64,000 bases of DNA from Hetaerina americana (GCA_022747635.1 JAKTNV010000009.1:5531204-5595203), one strand, 5' to 3'. Shown: positions 45,620 to 57,405, counted from the stretch's first letter. The notes: a model not told the origin generated them from the sequence alone. Made by a program: numbers and translations.

Positions 45620-46485
45620 ACATGGATGTCTCTCGAGCACTGAGAGAACAATGGCAAATGATGCGTAGTACATATGCCACGCGGGAGAGCGATGCGATGC
45701 CACAACCAACAAACATACAACGCTGGTGCCACACTTGGCCAACACAGTTAAACTTAAATTCGTGCGGAGTGATGAATTTTTGGGAAAAGGGCGATTCCCT
45801 CTCGAACGCCAACTGCATTGGGAACACCAGCATGGAATGTGTAGACTCAATGAAATACTTGGGCGTTACTCTCACTCGCGACCTCTCCCGGTTTAAACAC
45901 GTACGGGGAATATGTGGAAAACCTACCAAAATATTAGGATTTATTAGGAGAGTACTGAGTAAATTTGATGGAAGTAAAAGAGAAATGTTATTTGTCGTTG
46001 GTTAGGCGCCATTTAAAATATGCTGCAAGTATATGGGATCCTCACGAAGTTGGATTAATTGCCAAACTAGATCGCGTCTAGCAAAGGAGAGCTAGATTTA
46101 TAGAGCGTTGTTATGATAAACTTAGTGGTGCATCCAAAATATTAGAGCGGCTATACGGTGAATCGTTTAATGGAGCGACGGTCAAATTACAGATTGAAGC
46201 TCCTGCTTAAATTAGAAGGAGGTCTCTTTTGTAGTGAATACTTTAAAATGTATTATTACCCCCTTCGTACTACGGTAGGAAAGATTATATCAATATAATT
46301 AGACAAGTGTAGAACAGATAGATTTAAGATATCATTTTTTTCACGAACGATGAGGGATCAGAAAAGCACTGTCCGACTATGGTAGGGGTAAATACAGGTA
46401 TATTAGAGTTAAAATTAGTCGGGTGTGTACTCATCCCCTGCCACACACCCTAGCGGTGGCTGGCAGGGTACTAAAATTAGGGTAG
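45620..46485 (+). mobile_element. CR1-like LINE 3' fragment, family D
   Basis: A frame from 45622 reads LNLNSCGVMNF, CVDSMKYLGVTLTRDLSRFKHVRGICGKPTKILGFIRRVLSKFDGSKREMLFVVG. Then frames break through GSSRSWINCQ and RYHFFHER remnants to the hairpin at 46435-46469 (inner stem CACC/GGTG). It is the longest family-D copy, starting just after the RT catalytic region. Confidence 0.75.
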
Positions 46486-46489
46486 AAAA

Positions 46490-47250
46490 TAAACAAGGAG
46501 TCCATTTCTCCACCGTTAATACGTAGATTGCTAACTTAATGTAACCTGAACTCTTGGCACTCTTTGTCTGAGTACGTACGTGTAAGGAGCGCAATGTGTA
46601 CGGCAGCTACCTCTTGGAGTTGACCTGGTAACGCCTCCCTTAATTGCCACTTTGAAATTCGAGCAAACTTTGGAAAAACGATCTGGTGAAATTAGACGAA
46701 TAAATTACATTGGAAATTGGAAAATTTCACAGCAGCACTTCATTGGATTGCGAATGTTTATATTTTGCAGTTTGCGCAGAGCCTTCCTCGTGTTTCAGAT
46801 GACGACTCCGATGTGATTAACGGACGAGAAAAATATGAATCTTGTTAAAAAAAAATCCCAACTAACTGTAGGATGGATGAATTATAGCCTCATGTCACAT
46901 CGAGTGTTCTATAGAATAGTTTTAAAAATATATCCTATACTTCTCTCCTATTCTCCCCCAATAACACACGGACAACTATTTAAAATTCGCCCGAGTTTCT
47001 CAGAATGAAAGCACTCTCGCCTATACAGAGGGCCCAGTGTAACTCTTGGGGCAGCGTTTTTTGCGTCCCTGCAAATAGGAATTCCGAAGGCAATTCAAGA
47101 ATTATTGGAAAATCAATAAAACGTCGCTGATGTAAAAATTGTAGTCGGAAAAATATTCTGCGTAAAACGATAACAATGAGAAGTGACTGACAAGGGAAAT
47201 GAAGATCACTCGTTTGAGGTAGTCACTGTCTCGAGGGAAGTTGCAATTCG
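46490..47250. other. AT-rich spacer
   Basis: No recognised gene or element. Confidence 0.45.
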
Positions 47251-47254
47251 ACAT

Positions 47255-47335
47255 AACTACCCCGCGGTTCACCAAAAACGTGTGTGGCAGGGGGGGGCAT
47301 GCACCTGGTGGGAAGGGTGAATGATAAGTGGGATG
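47255..47335 (-). repeat. LINE 3' tail, third hairpin version
   Basis: The minus strand has CCTGCCACACACGTTTTTGGTG, then AACCGCGGGGTA (47259-47296). It matches the variant at 51.8 kb, including the preceding CCCACCAGGTGC. Only the tail region is recognisable. Confidence 0.55.
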
Positions 47336-47785
47336 ATTGAAGAGCAAAGGAAAAGTAAAAATATTAAGTAAAAATCAAGCAGAAAACGTGCAAACTGGTG
47401 TGCGCTGTATGCATAGTTCCATCATTCCTTTCCCGCAAATCCACTTTGAAATGCACTTTGAAGCAGGAGTAAAGTACAAAAATTTGCATAGTAAGGGATT
47501 AGTAATCGCAATAGTATGGCGCACAGTTCTACCGCCGCTTGTGCGAGGCGAAATAATCCTATGCAGCAACTCTTCATTCGGAGTAAGCTGGTAACGTCGG
47601 GGGAGAAGGGATTCGCGATCCGTTGCACCACCTGCTACTTTCAAATGTTGCCGCTGTAATGTCTAATGAGTACGAGAGATTGATCGCCTAAAACCGCAAG
47701 ATGGATAAAAACTTAAATGAATATCAGTCATGAGGTTACCCAAAATGGCGCAGTCATTCAAAACCCTGCCAAGGCTCTCTCTCCC
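47336..47785. other. spacer
   Basis: No recognised feature. Confidence 0.4.
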
Positions 47786-47789
47786 TCCA

Positions 47790-48262
47790 ACGGGTGTGCT
47801 CAGAAAATAACGGGAATTTTTAAATTTCGCGAATTTGGAGAGTCCGATTGTCAAAAAAATTTTATTATGTTGCTATACATGTCACTTAAAGTATGATAAA
47901 ATGTTCAGCTCTATTCATTGTTTACTTTGTTTGTGACTGCCGCTTAAGATTAAGACGTGTTTCTCTTATCTCGGCTATTTTCTGTTGTTAAAAAAAATGG
48001 ACCAAAGAATTTGTACCAATTTTGCGTAAAAAATGAAATAAGGTGTAACAAAGTATATGAAATGTTGATTAAGGCAAATGGTGAGTCTGCTATGAGTAAA
48101 ACAAGAGCTTACGCGTGGTATAAGTGTTGTCAAGGTGGCCGTGAAGACGTTGGAGATGAGGAACGCCCCAGCGCATCAACAACCACCGATGAAAACGTGG
48201 AGAGAGTGAAGTAATTGGTTATGAATGATCGCCGAATCGCAGAGAAAGTTTTGTGGGAAGTA
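47790..48262 (+). mobile_element. mariner 5' half, truncated
   Basis: A candidate left TIR (ACGGGTGTGCTCAGAAAATA, about 47790) precedes an ATG at 47997 (MDQRICTNF). A one-base frameshift follows, then FCVKNEIRCNKVYEMLIKANGESAMSKTRAYAWYKCCQGGREDVGDEERPS, DENVERVK and NDRRIAEKVL. This is the DNA-binding N-terminal domain only. A LINE end (48290-48500) follows the break. Confidence 0.7.
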
Positions 48263-48289
48263 AATCTTGTACACCCCGATTTTTGATAG

Positions 48290-48500
48290 CGCTTGTCTAT
48301 TGCGTTCACCCTTTTATTGTTGTCGCGGAAAGTTTGCGGGAAAAACAGTTCAATAGCCGAACTATCTAATTTTGTGGCCATTTTCGGCTCTACCAATGTA
48401 ATTAAGGGAGGCCTACTTACATTGATAGGTTCATGTATTGTAATTATGCTCTCAATTATATCTCCAGTGTCGGATGCAAAACCATAAGCTTTATATCTTT
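48290..48500 (-). mobile_element. CR1-like LINE 3' fragment, family C-like
   Basis: The minus strand includes KMATKLDSSAIELFFPQTFRDNNKRVNAID, matching the C-terminus 'RFKYSFFPGTIRDNNK' at 5.45-5.53 kb. The shared hairpin was not seen. Confidence 0.55.
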
Positions 48501-48509
48501 GCAATAAGT

Positions 48510-49025
48510 TTAATCTATTGTAGATGGATATAGTGAAGAGTTCAAGGTGATCATTCCACCAGAGATAACGAAAACAAGTCGCTATTAGAGAGCAAAGGAG
48601 AACGTCAGGCGAAAGTGGGAATGAGGAAGGAGAGTGTAGCAGGAATGAGAAGAATGGAGGCAGCAGGCTGAATGAGGAAGTGAAGTGGGAGGGAAAAGGG
48701 GTGGGGGCGAAAGGCGTTTTCCTTCGCGGGGAAGGCAGGTCTTGGAAGTGCGATACAAAATGGAACAGCGGCCGTTCAGCATACGTTTACATTTGAGCGT
48801 TAGATTTCCTATGATGCCGAATGTGTACCTCAGCATTTTGAAGGCGTTTCGAGGTTCCACTGACCGTAGCTTGAACCACGGGCCTTCCACTTGTCGGGTG
48901 GACAAGTCGAAGGTCTGTGGTTGAAACCATGAAATTGCCGAACGGATTGACTATTTCCCTTTGACAGGCCTAAAAAATTACAGAATTAGTGGCAAAAAAT
49001 TATTTTTATTTGGAAAAATGACAAA
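48510..49025. other. spacer, partly purine-rich
   Basis: A purine-rich run lies at about 48590-48720. Nothing else recognised. Confidence 0.4.
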
Positions 49026-49029
49026 TTCG

Positions 49030-49690
49030 GAGATCGTTTGCGTTTCCAAGGAACGGTCAGGAAGGGCATAAAACTCCCTATGAGAGGGTGGCAGCTCGGA
49101 TTCCGTGGCATAACATGGCTATTGACGAGCGACATGGGGTGGGGTGGGTCGGCGGCGACTGAGAGAATCGCCGGGAATCTCTTGAGGCCGGTGAAATTCC
49201 TCCACGCTCGCCAGACGATTCCTTTGACACTTCTCACCCACCCACCCAACCCTCCGGATCCCCGGCCCTCGCTTCTGAATTTCCGCATAAGCATCGACGA
49301 GACAGGAGCAGGGACGAGGGGCGGGTCTAAGAGGAGGCGCTCTGGTCCAGGGATAGGGGGAATGGAGGCGAAGGGAGAGGCAGGGGGGGCGCCTTTAAAA
49401 GACGGGCCGCCACGATGCCGGAAATTTAGGGAGAGTGTAAACGGATTCTGGTTAATTCTCTCCCTCTGCGCATCCTCTCCGAGAAATCAACCCCTCTCTC
49501 TACCGCCAAAAGCCATCTTAAACCCACGGCCAGCCCAATGAACCCTCGACGGGAGCCCACCCACCCCCGCTCCCTCCCCCAGCGGGTGGGTTTGGTGCGA
49601 GGGTGCGACGAAGGGAGGAGGGGAGGTGCGGGGGGGGGTTGTTCCTTCGCTGGAGTGGTCATATATCTCCCGTCCTCCTTCCTCTACAAT
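49030..49690. other. GC-rich purine/pyrimidine island
   Basis: Alternating pyrimidine (about 49210-49270, 49450-49580) and purine (49290-49400, 49600-49640) blocks with long frames on both strands but no domain. It resembles the islands at 4.0 and 45.1 kb. Confidence 0.4.
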
Positions 49691-49703
49691 GACATCTCTT
49701 CAT

Positions 49704-49726
49704 GAGAGAGAGAGAGAGAGAGAGTC
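49704..49726. repeat. GA microsatellite
   Basis: Pure (GA)n run, about 22 bases. Confidence 0.9.
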
Positions 49727-49729
49727 ATT

Positions 49730-50535
49730 CATTCGCAGAAATGAAAGAAAATGGCAAAAGCGGTCTCCTGGGGAAAAATCCTCTTCTCCGATTCTTTTTC
49801 CTAACTCGAAAAGTAGAGTAAAATTAAAATTGTGCTCGCACGCTCGCTCGGGTCGAAAAACGAACACGTTAAAGCTTGGCGTGTCAAAAATAATTATCGT
49901 ATTAAACAGCATCGATAATTAATTTTGGCAAGAAACTCCGTGGAAATTGTGTGAAATCAAACTCCTAATTTTCAATCGGGCGTTTCCGAAAACCAAATAC
50001 GCAAAACTAATCGTTCCTTTTAACGGTCGTGATTTTTTTAGATACTTGAAAACATAACCCTTAAAATTTTTTTCCTTCCAAGAATCTAGCAGTAATGAAC
50101 TGCTAAACCGATCTCAAGCCCATGTTCCTAAGATACGTGTAATGTACTTGAAAGCCGTTATATATCAGGGAAATTAAGATTCCTAATTACTATGGAAAAT
50201 GAAGCCCTCTATGGTAATTATACGAAGTACAGGGGATTCAAAAGCCAATATGGAGGCCACGGCGGGAATATTAACCATTCTGGGATATCTCAATCTAGTA
50301 AAATTACACACATTATCCAATAAACCAGCGATGCAAATTTTCATGACTCCCGAGGGTAAAACTATAATACTCCATTTTATTGGGTCAATCTAGTGCAATA
50401 AGTTATGCTCAAGTGATTTCCTCGGAAATAGATATCAAGAACAACACTTTTATTCCTGAGTTACAAGAGCGCAATGAACAGAGGAACTATACTATGATAA
50501 AACAATTAGGCAATACCGCTTAGACAGAGAATACA
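49730..50535. other. AT-rich spacer
   Basis: No recognised feature. Confidence 0.45.
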
Positions 50536-50539
50536 ACGT

Positions 50540-51240
50540 ATTTGGTACAAATATCTTCGGTCCAAGGATACTTTGTGGCGAGATAAATGCGATTTAAGGG
50601 AATTTCAATCAAATAAGGCCGTGGGGGTCGACAATATTCCCGCGGAACTACTTAAGAATTTAAGAGAACATGGGAGGAAGAGTTTTTATCGATTACTTCG
50701 TAGCAGTTATGAGGGATGAATTTGGACGAAAGATTTCGTCGGACAAGTGTTAGCTCCTATTCCAAAAAAGGCAAAGGCATCCGTATGTGAGGACTATAGA
50801 TTAACGACTTTGATTTCGCACGCAGGTAAAGTGGCTCTTTGGATCATCAGTAAGAGAATGGAGAGCAGGGCAAATGAATATTCCGGGGATGAAAAGTTTT
50901 GGCTGAGGAAAGGAAGAGGCACGCGCGGGGTCATAGCATGGCATGAGCGTGTCCTTGTACGGTCGTTGGCTTGCATGGTCGTTGAAGCAGGATGATAGGC
51001 GTAGATTGGAGTCTTTTCAAATGTGGTTGTGGAGAAGATGGAACAGGGGAAATGGTGAGAAAGGAAATGAAAGGAGGAATTGTGGGGGAGGAGGAGAGGG
51101 GATCGGTGGTAGGAACCCAGATGGGGCAGGGAAGATTGATGCAGAGGAGGAGGATTGACAGCGGGATGCTGAAGACTGTGGTAGAAGGGAGAATGTTCCG
51201 CAAGCGAGAGAGAAGCAGGAATAGGATTGATTGAGAGGAT
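50540..51240 (+). mobile_element. RTE-like LINE RT fragment, internally deleted
   Basis: Frames read AVGVDNIPAELLKNL-like remnants, then RLTTLISHAGKVALWIISKRMESRANEYSGDEKFWLRKGRGTRGVIAWHE. After this comes SVSLYGRWLAWSLKQDDRRRLESFQMWLWRR in another frame. The entire palm with the catalytic FADD is missing between these parts, so an internal deletion joined pre-catalytic RT to the C-terminal region. Confidence 0.75.
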
Positions 51241-51244
51241 TACT

Positions 51245-51800
51245 TCAATGAACAGGATTCCCAACGCCCGAGTCATAGTTGACAGAGAGATGAGATGAAT
51301 TATAAAAATATATTTTCCGCATCTCGAATACATCTAAGAAATATTATTGCATGCTTAAAAATATATACGTATATCCTTATTTTTATCGTATTTATTTTGT
51401 GTGCTCTGCAAAAATGCAAGATCATGAGCCGAATTTCCTTGAAGTTATGTGTGAGAAACGTGGGATGATGAATACAGATTCTCAATAAGTGTTACTTTTC
51501 TCTGCCATCCATCAATTTCATTTTTATATCAATACAATATAGTGTTAAATACAAAAACATAATTCCAGCCAGATATTTCTGAGTCGGAATCCCTATTGGC
51601 ACCCTTCGATCGAATCATGGGATATTAGGAAGTACCCATGAATTATCTTTTCGGGTAACAAACAACTAACTTATTTGGTCAGTGAATCCATTTGTTGAAT
51701 TGAGTCCTCACCTATCCTGTACTAAAATTTGTACGTTATTTGATAGATTTTTACTAAATATATTTCCCTTTTCCCTTCCTCATCCCTTATCATATACCCT
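51245..51800. other. AT-rich spacer
   Basis: No recognised gene. Confidence 0.4.
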
Positions 51801-51804
51801 ACCC

Positions 51805-51875
51805 ACCAGCTGCTCGCACCCCCTGCCACACACCTTTTTGGTGGAACGCGAGGTATTTATGTTGATGTTGAATTA
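51805..51875 (+). repeat. LINE 3' tail, third hairpin version
   Basis: Hairpin at 51818-51853: CCTGCCACACACC-TTTTT-GGTGGAACGCGAGG, followed by TATTTATGTTGATGTTG, a variant of the tail repeat. Paired with the copy at 47.26 kb. Confidence 0.6.
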
Positions 51876-51879
51876 CTTT

Positions 51880-52840
51880 GTCCTGTTGAGAGTTATTCAG
51901 TCCGACTGACATCACCCATCAAAGTCACTTTGTTTAAGGGTCACCCATAAAAGGACACCACAATATCGTATTGACCCAATCTTCCTCTCTCGACAACGCC
52001 GGTCTCCATTCCTGCAATTTATAAACACTTTCTATTGATCAATTAAATATGATTCGTTCACAATGCCCTAAGGACGACGTTGAAAATGATGATTTCAATC
52101 ATGACTGCGGAAGCACTCATCCTCAGGAATATCCGCAAAATTTACTCACCGAAATTCTTCGACAGGAAAACACCAAATCTTGAAAAATTGATTCGGGTTA
52201 ACCCTCCCTGTTCCCAATTCGCACTCCTGGTTGTTGTCATACATGCTTAGGTTATACGTAAATAATAATAGGGCAAAGCACAGTAAATAATCAACTACAA
52301 ATGTTTATACATTTGCGAAAGAGACTAAGCTTATTAAAATACTCGTGCACAGGACTCAAAGCTAGTGTGCAGCATTACTAACTGTTCTCCCGCCATGGGA
52401 GCCACCTTCACCGTTTCCCGGATAACGACTCATTTGAAGCCATCGCTTTAAAAGAAACAACCTCTAAGTTTACTTAGTTTCGCCAAATTTTATTGCATGT
52501 TACATCACAGGTTTTGTAAAGGGAATCTGTAATGTCTCAAAACATTTAATAAAGAGATAATTTCACCATGGCCGACACAATAAAATAAAAAGGAAAAAAA
52601 TCTTCAAAACTAAATGACACGAACCACAAAGAGAAAGGAAGAGATCAAGTGGTAAACATATATTGTAACAGCTTGCATTCATTAAATTTTTTAAAACTAT
52701 ATCAATTATTAAATCTCATACATGATGTATAAACGAATTTATACCAAGAAGTAACATTTACCCCTTTCCTTTATTTACTGAAACCTATTACAGAGCAATT
52801 GATTTTATAATCCTAGAATGCTCCATTCACAGACAAAAAA
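51880..52840. other. AT-rich spacer
   Basis: No recognised feature. Confidence 0.45.
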
Positions 52841-52849
52841 GAGACTCAC

Positions 52850-52945
52850 TAAATTTCGAATTTTCGGTGGTCATAGCCACCTTCATCAGTTATCCCTCCC
52901 TTCCTTGAAGACGGAGTTGGATTCCGTCGAAATGATCAAGAAATA
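52850..52945 (+). repeat. Penelope-type hairpins
   Basis: A GGTGG-TCATAG-CCACC hairpin (52866-52881) precedes GAAGACGGA...TCCGTCGAAA (52906-52931), where GACGGA and TCCGTC pair around a 7-base loop and GAAA follows. This is the arrangement of a hammerhead stem II with flanking core, though one base differs from the CTGANGA consensus (CTTGAAGA). Confidence 0.5.
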
Positions 52946-53041
52946 ACGTGAGAGTGATCTTTTTATGTGTTCTTGTATTGTTTGTTGCTGTGAAAGTTTG
53001 TTATTCAACACTTCCGTGTTACCTCGACGAAATTATCTATA

Positions 53042-53098
<57 letters not shown>

Positions 53099-53106
53099 TA
53101 CACATA
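53042..53106. repeat. TA/CA microsatellite
   Basis: A (TA)n run followed by (CA)n. Confidence 0.9.
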
Positions 53107-53109
53107 GCT

Positions 53110-53870
53110 CGGTAAAATTTATGTTGCTCGGTGGATTAGGTTGAAGACTTCATTTTAAGAGACCAAAGGCGTGGGCGTAAGATGATAACGACCTTGGATG
53201 GGAGACATTAAGAACTTGAGACCCACTCACTATAAAAGTAAATCCTATTTTAGCGCTCTTGAGAAAGTCAATTATGGCACTTCAACCCCGTAATGAAATT
53301 AAATTGCAAGCTAAATTACCAAAATTTCACAATAACGGCAGGGCAAATTAGCGACGCTCGTGATAAAGATTTATTGCGAGCACATTTACAATATGTGTCC
53401 GAGGAACAAAGGGACTTGAAGTGCCGGGGATGTTATAGGCCCTAAGGTTCTTTCAAAGCGCAATGCCGAGAGGGCAGGGAATCCTTGATGGATGCTAATG
53501 GCAAGTAGCGGAGACTGGTCAGGATGAGTTGACAGTTGGACGGGTTCATTAGCTAATAGCGTGCGAAATTGAGAGCGGACCATCCTTCCCTTTCTATCAG
53601 TGGTTGAGCTTAGATAAACACTAAAGAGAGGGGATTTATGGGATAAGACGAAGCAGGGAGAGGGGGAGGACTCTCAGCTGAAGTAAGTTAAGGCGCGCGA
53701 GTAATCTCTCGTCGTCCATTGCGTTCCCGGGGAAAGATGAATACTTCAAATCTCGAATAATAACATGCAATCCGCCAATTCTACATAAACTGAAGGATAT
53801 TTTGGAAGGGAAAAAAAGTGTAGATATACCCAAGTACATGAGACGAGTACACCATTATCTTTCATCTAAA
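53110..53870. other. spacer with possible LINE relic
   Basis: No gene. On the minus strand near 53770-53690, RDLKYSSFPGNAMDDERLL faintly resembles the CR1-like C-terminal 'RFKYSFFPRTIRD' block; support is weak. Confidence 0.3.
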
Positions 53871-53874
53871 ACTA

Positions 53875-54610
53875 CATCTACACAATACCTCGCAAGCCGT
53901 CACAAGGACGTGTGGCAGGGGGTGGTAGGTCATCAGACCACCACCCCCTGCTACATATATTCCCTCTATTTGCCCATGCACCTGGCACCCCAAGATCCAC
54001 CAAACAACCGCGGAGGAAGGGGCGACCAAACACTAATCATGTAGCATGCCCATATATCACGAGTATTACGGGGATCGAGATGGTGCGGGGGCTAACGTAC
54101 TGGCTTCCCACCCTGAGGGCGCGGGTTCAAATCCCGGCGGTGTTGAATATTTTTCAGAGGTATCTCGATCCCTACTTGAGGTGCTTTGTGGAGGGCACTT
54201 TGAGTGAGTACGGCGTCCGTCGGATGGGACGTTAAGCTGCGGACCCCTTGGCGCCTTTCGTAAAGAGTAGGCTAATGCCGACGCCGGGTTTCTCTCCACC
54301 CTTCATCCTTTCCTGTCCATCCCCTATGGCGCAAATGACCTTAGCTGTCGGTCGCCTCCCCTAAAAACTACTACTACTACTCACGAGTATTACATGGTTA
54401 GTGGCTATTCCTATGCCTGCGCAAAGATGACAAGAAAATACTTTAAAAGAGGGCAGGCGCGCATGCTATTCCGATACTCATTACCGGTTAGTATTCCACT
54501 CATTCCGGACGGACAATCCACCAATACGATGCACTGTGTATATATATTCATGTACACCAGCCTCCGATTCATTCGAATATTCTTTCGTAAAGAGTCTTCT
54601 GTCTGAGTGA
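53875..54610 (-). mobile_element. CR1-like LINE 3' UTR, family C, with nested SINE
   Basis: The minus-sense LINE end has its hairpin at 53886-53922, with inner stem CGTC/GACG. The UTR matches 4.97-5.36 kb on both sides of the SINE at 54070-54380: CACCAAACACTAATCATGTAG before and ACATGGTTAGTGGCTATTCC after. The coding end is lost. Confidence 0.8.
54070..54380 (+). mobile_element. tRNA-derived SINE with 13-bp duplication
   Basis: The 311-base element starts GGGGATCGAGATGGTGCGGG (A-box region), with B box GGTTCAAATCC (54123-54133). The body includes ATCTCGATCCCTACTTGAGG and ends in (CTA)n. Flanking TCACGAGTATTAC at 54057-54069 and 54381-54393 is a perfect 13-base target duplication, and the uninterrupted site is seen at about 5148-5160. 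This proves it is a discrete mobile unit. Its family also occurs at 28.4-28.7 kb. Confidence 0.9.
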
Positions 54611-55070
54611 GATTTCTAATATCCCTTGACTTTACTGTGTAAAATAAATTTAAAATAGGAAAAAATGAAAATCATAATAGGAAGAAACGAATTACCGATA
54701 TTCATAATTAAGGATCATTATTACAACCATTCTCTCTAAAAATTAATGAAGAAATGAAAAGTATTGCATGTATACCCCTTTTATCCCATCATTTTGTAAA
54801 AGGCCTATCCTCCTTTGAACTTCAGACGCTTCCGGTCGAAAAGGAAATTTAATTGTGGATGCTGTTACATACTAGTATATGCATACATCCGTATCTCACA
54901 TAAAACGAGGATAGCATGAAAGGTTCTCAAAATCACCGCCAGATGTCAGCGCCAGCGGCACGAATTACCAGCGTCGTAATACGTAATTTTTTATGAGTAA
55001 ACACGTATTACGCGTCAGGGATCTGGGAAGAGATCTGTGGTGCCGACGCCTCTCGGCCGCTGTTCCCGTG
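54611..55070. other. spacer
   Basis: No recognised feature. Confidence 0.4.
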
Positions 55071-55074
55071 TAAT

Positions 55075-56100
55075 GATTTATGAAGATGGAAAAAATTGAG
55101 ATTAGAGCTGTGATTAATAACTTAGCAAATAAAGATATGAAAGCAAAGAAAGTTCGTGTTTCCAACCAAGTTTCCAATTTGGAACCGCTAGACGTTCTAC
55201 TTCCGAAGGCAGCGTAGGATTTCTTCAGAAAAGCAGCGGAGTCGGACTTTGCTGTTATCCGAAGAATCTCCGTGGAACAGGTCTGGCCGTGGGATCGTCA
55301 CAAACGACCCATCGCTAGCCTGGACACCCCTGCATTACTTCCGCCAGGGAAGAAGCCAAGGAAGTGCTAAGAAGACTTCCCTGAAGTAATAGAGCCGCGA
55401 AGAGACAACGCAGAAGAACACAAAACGTCTTCATAGTCCCAAGGACTGGTAAGACGAATGGGACGCCTCCACAAAGAGGTAGTCACATAGGAGCGAGGTT
55501 AACACCCAGGGCGGACTCAGCTCCTTCACACTCAGGTGTTTCCAAGAGGACAAAACGCCAGTCAAAGCAGTGGGAACATGTTGATTGACCACCACCAAAG
55601 AAGGAAAATGCTCTACGGCCGACCGGAAAGGTGATGGCTTCAGTTTTCTGGGATGCGAAAGGGATTCTGCCACGAGATGATCTTCGTACTGGTCAAACAA
55701 CTACTGAAATATACTATGCTAACCTCCTGGACCAACTGCAGCAAAAGATACAAGAAAAGAGGCCAGATAGGGCCAAGTGAGAAAGTTATTTTTCATCAAG
55801 ATGATCCACGCCCAAACACAATTGTCGTTACTTTGGCAAAAATATATGAACTAAGAGACAGACCCGCCTTATTCGCCCGATTTGACTCCATTTAGATTTC
55901 CATCTCTTCCGCAAGCTCAAAAATTTCCCCGGTGGATGATGGAGGTTCTCTTCGAACGAGGAACTATTGATTGAAGTAGACGGGTATTTTGCGGGCTTGA
56001 AGAATACAATTTTCGAGATAAGATCAGGATATTGAAACATCTCTGGACCAAGTGCATTAGTGTAAAGGGAGACTACATGGAAAAGTAAAAAGAGTTTCAC
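55075..56100 (+). mobile_element. decayed mariner, possible inserted segment
   Basis: The plus strand starts MEKIEIRAVINNLANKDMKAKKV (55085). After a stretch without clear homology (about 55190-55540), QSKQWEHVD, TGKVMASVFWDAKGIL, YYANLLDQLQQKIQEKRP, HQDDPRPNT, FRKLKNFPGG and NEELLIEVDGYFAGL appear in changing frames. They follow the order of a mariner transposase. HQDDPRP stands for the HQDNAPAH-type second Asp block. It is far from functional, and TIRs were not identified. Confidence 0.7.
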
Positions 56101-56139
56101 TGAGGTAAGAAGTTTATTCCTATTGCATTCCGAGAGCTC

Positions 56140-57405
56140 TAAAATCACCCCCGGTGTAATCTACGAGTTTACTCTCATTCTCCATTTCTCTTCTTGCTGC
56201 TCTAGTGATCTCCGCATGTTAAAAACGACGTACGTGTGTTGTGAGCAAATTGAGTTAAAACCAGAAGGTTGGCAAGCCATAAATTCCTGTTTATATTAAT
56301 TTCGTTTTATTAAATGTTGATTTATAAATATCTGTATATTCTTATGACTATTTATATTTTAATCTAAAAATGTAAACCGCAGTTTACGTCGAATTAACGG
56401 GTTTGTTTACCGACACAAGCAAGATATAAGCAAGGAGGATAGTTCCAATAACGATAACATCGGGACTCAACTTAAATTGACGTAATCTTGAATGAATTAA
56501 ACAATTTTTGCAAATTTTTTTTCAAATCCGTATCAATCACCCGCTCCTCTTCCAAATCATCCAAATTACATGACTGCTTAACTGCAATCTTGTTTGCTTT
56601 CCCACCACTCTATGCATATTTTTTGTTCCCCATCGCTCCAATTATTCCCCCCTATCCCTTCATCTCGCCTCACTCGGCCCGATTACATATTTCAGCTGCC
56701 ACTAATTCGGAAGTGATAGTACATTGTAATATTAATATAAAACTTATCCTCCAAATGGATGAACTAAACCTCGTTGATATAATTAATAGCAATAGTTTAA
56801 ATTTAAACACACTCGTTTCGAAGTTACTTCTAAATCATCAAATACCCGCCACATTCGCCAGAGCCACTTCCTAATCTCTACTACGCCATTAATTGGCCGG
56901 GAGCGAATCATCTTTTGCAAGTTTGCATTATCACGGCAAACACTGAAACTTTCTCTGCTTTCTGCTACAATGCATCGAGTGTGTGTGTGTAACGAGGGAA
57001 AAGTAGGTTAGCAAATAAAGTCGCCCGACCAAGCTCCTGGAGCACCCGTGCGGACCGTTTATTTGTCTTAGTTGTCCGGCCTCCCCATTTATGGCACGAA
57101 TATATTTGCTCGGAAATTCACATGATGCAATTACGTCTTTATAAATAAACCATGGGATAACTTTCGGAACTCTTGCGAGTTACTGTAATTCCAGGAAGAA
57201 AAATCTCTCAAAGGTACATCAAAATATGAAGTCGTCGATTGACAGGAGTCATTATATACCATGCGCAAACAGTTTCCTTTTTCACTTCGAAGGAGAGTTC
57301 ACAGTTTACAATCGAAACGTAACTGGTATCATGATCTCATCACTGACTATAGTGTTGACTAACTAAGTTATAACTAACTAAGTTGTTTTGACAACTCGCT
57401 GACCA
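56140..57405. other. spacer
   Basis: No supported gene. A 128-codon plus frame at 56488-56874 has no recognised family; an AT-rich reading frame by chance is likely. Confidence 0.4.

Noticed and set aside
53690..53770. LINE C-terminus on the minus strand (KYSSFPG)
   Set aside because: Only one short block resembles the CR1-like end and no adjacent hairpin or UTR supports it; noted as weak only.
56488..56874. 128-codon unknown plus frame
   Set aside because: No domain, signal or splice context; surrounded by AT-rich spacer, so chance is likelier than a gene.
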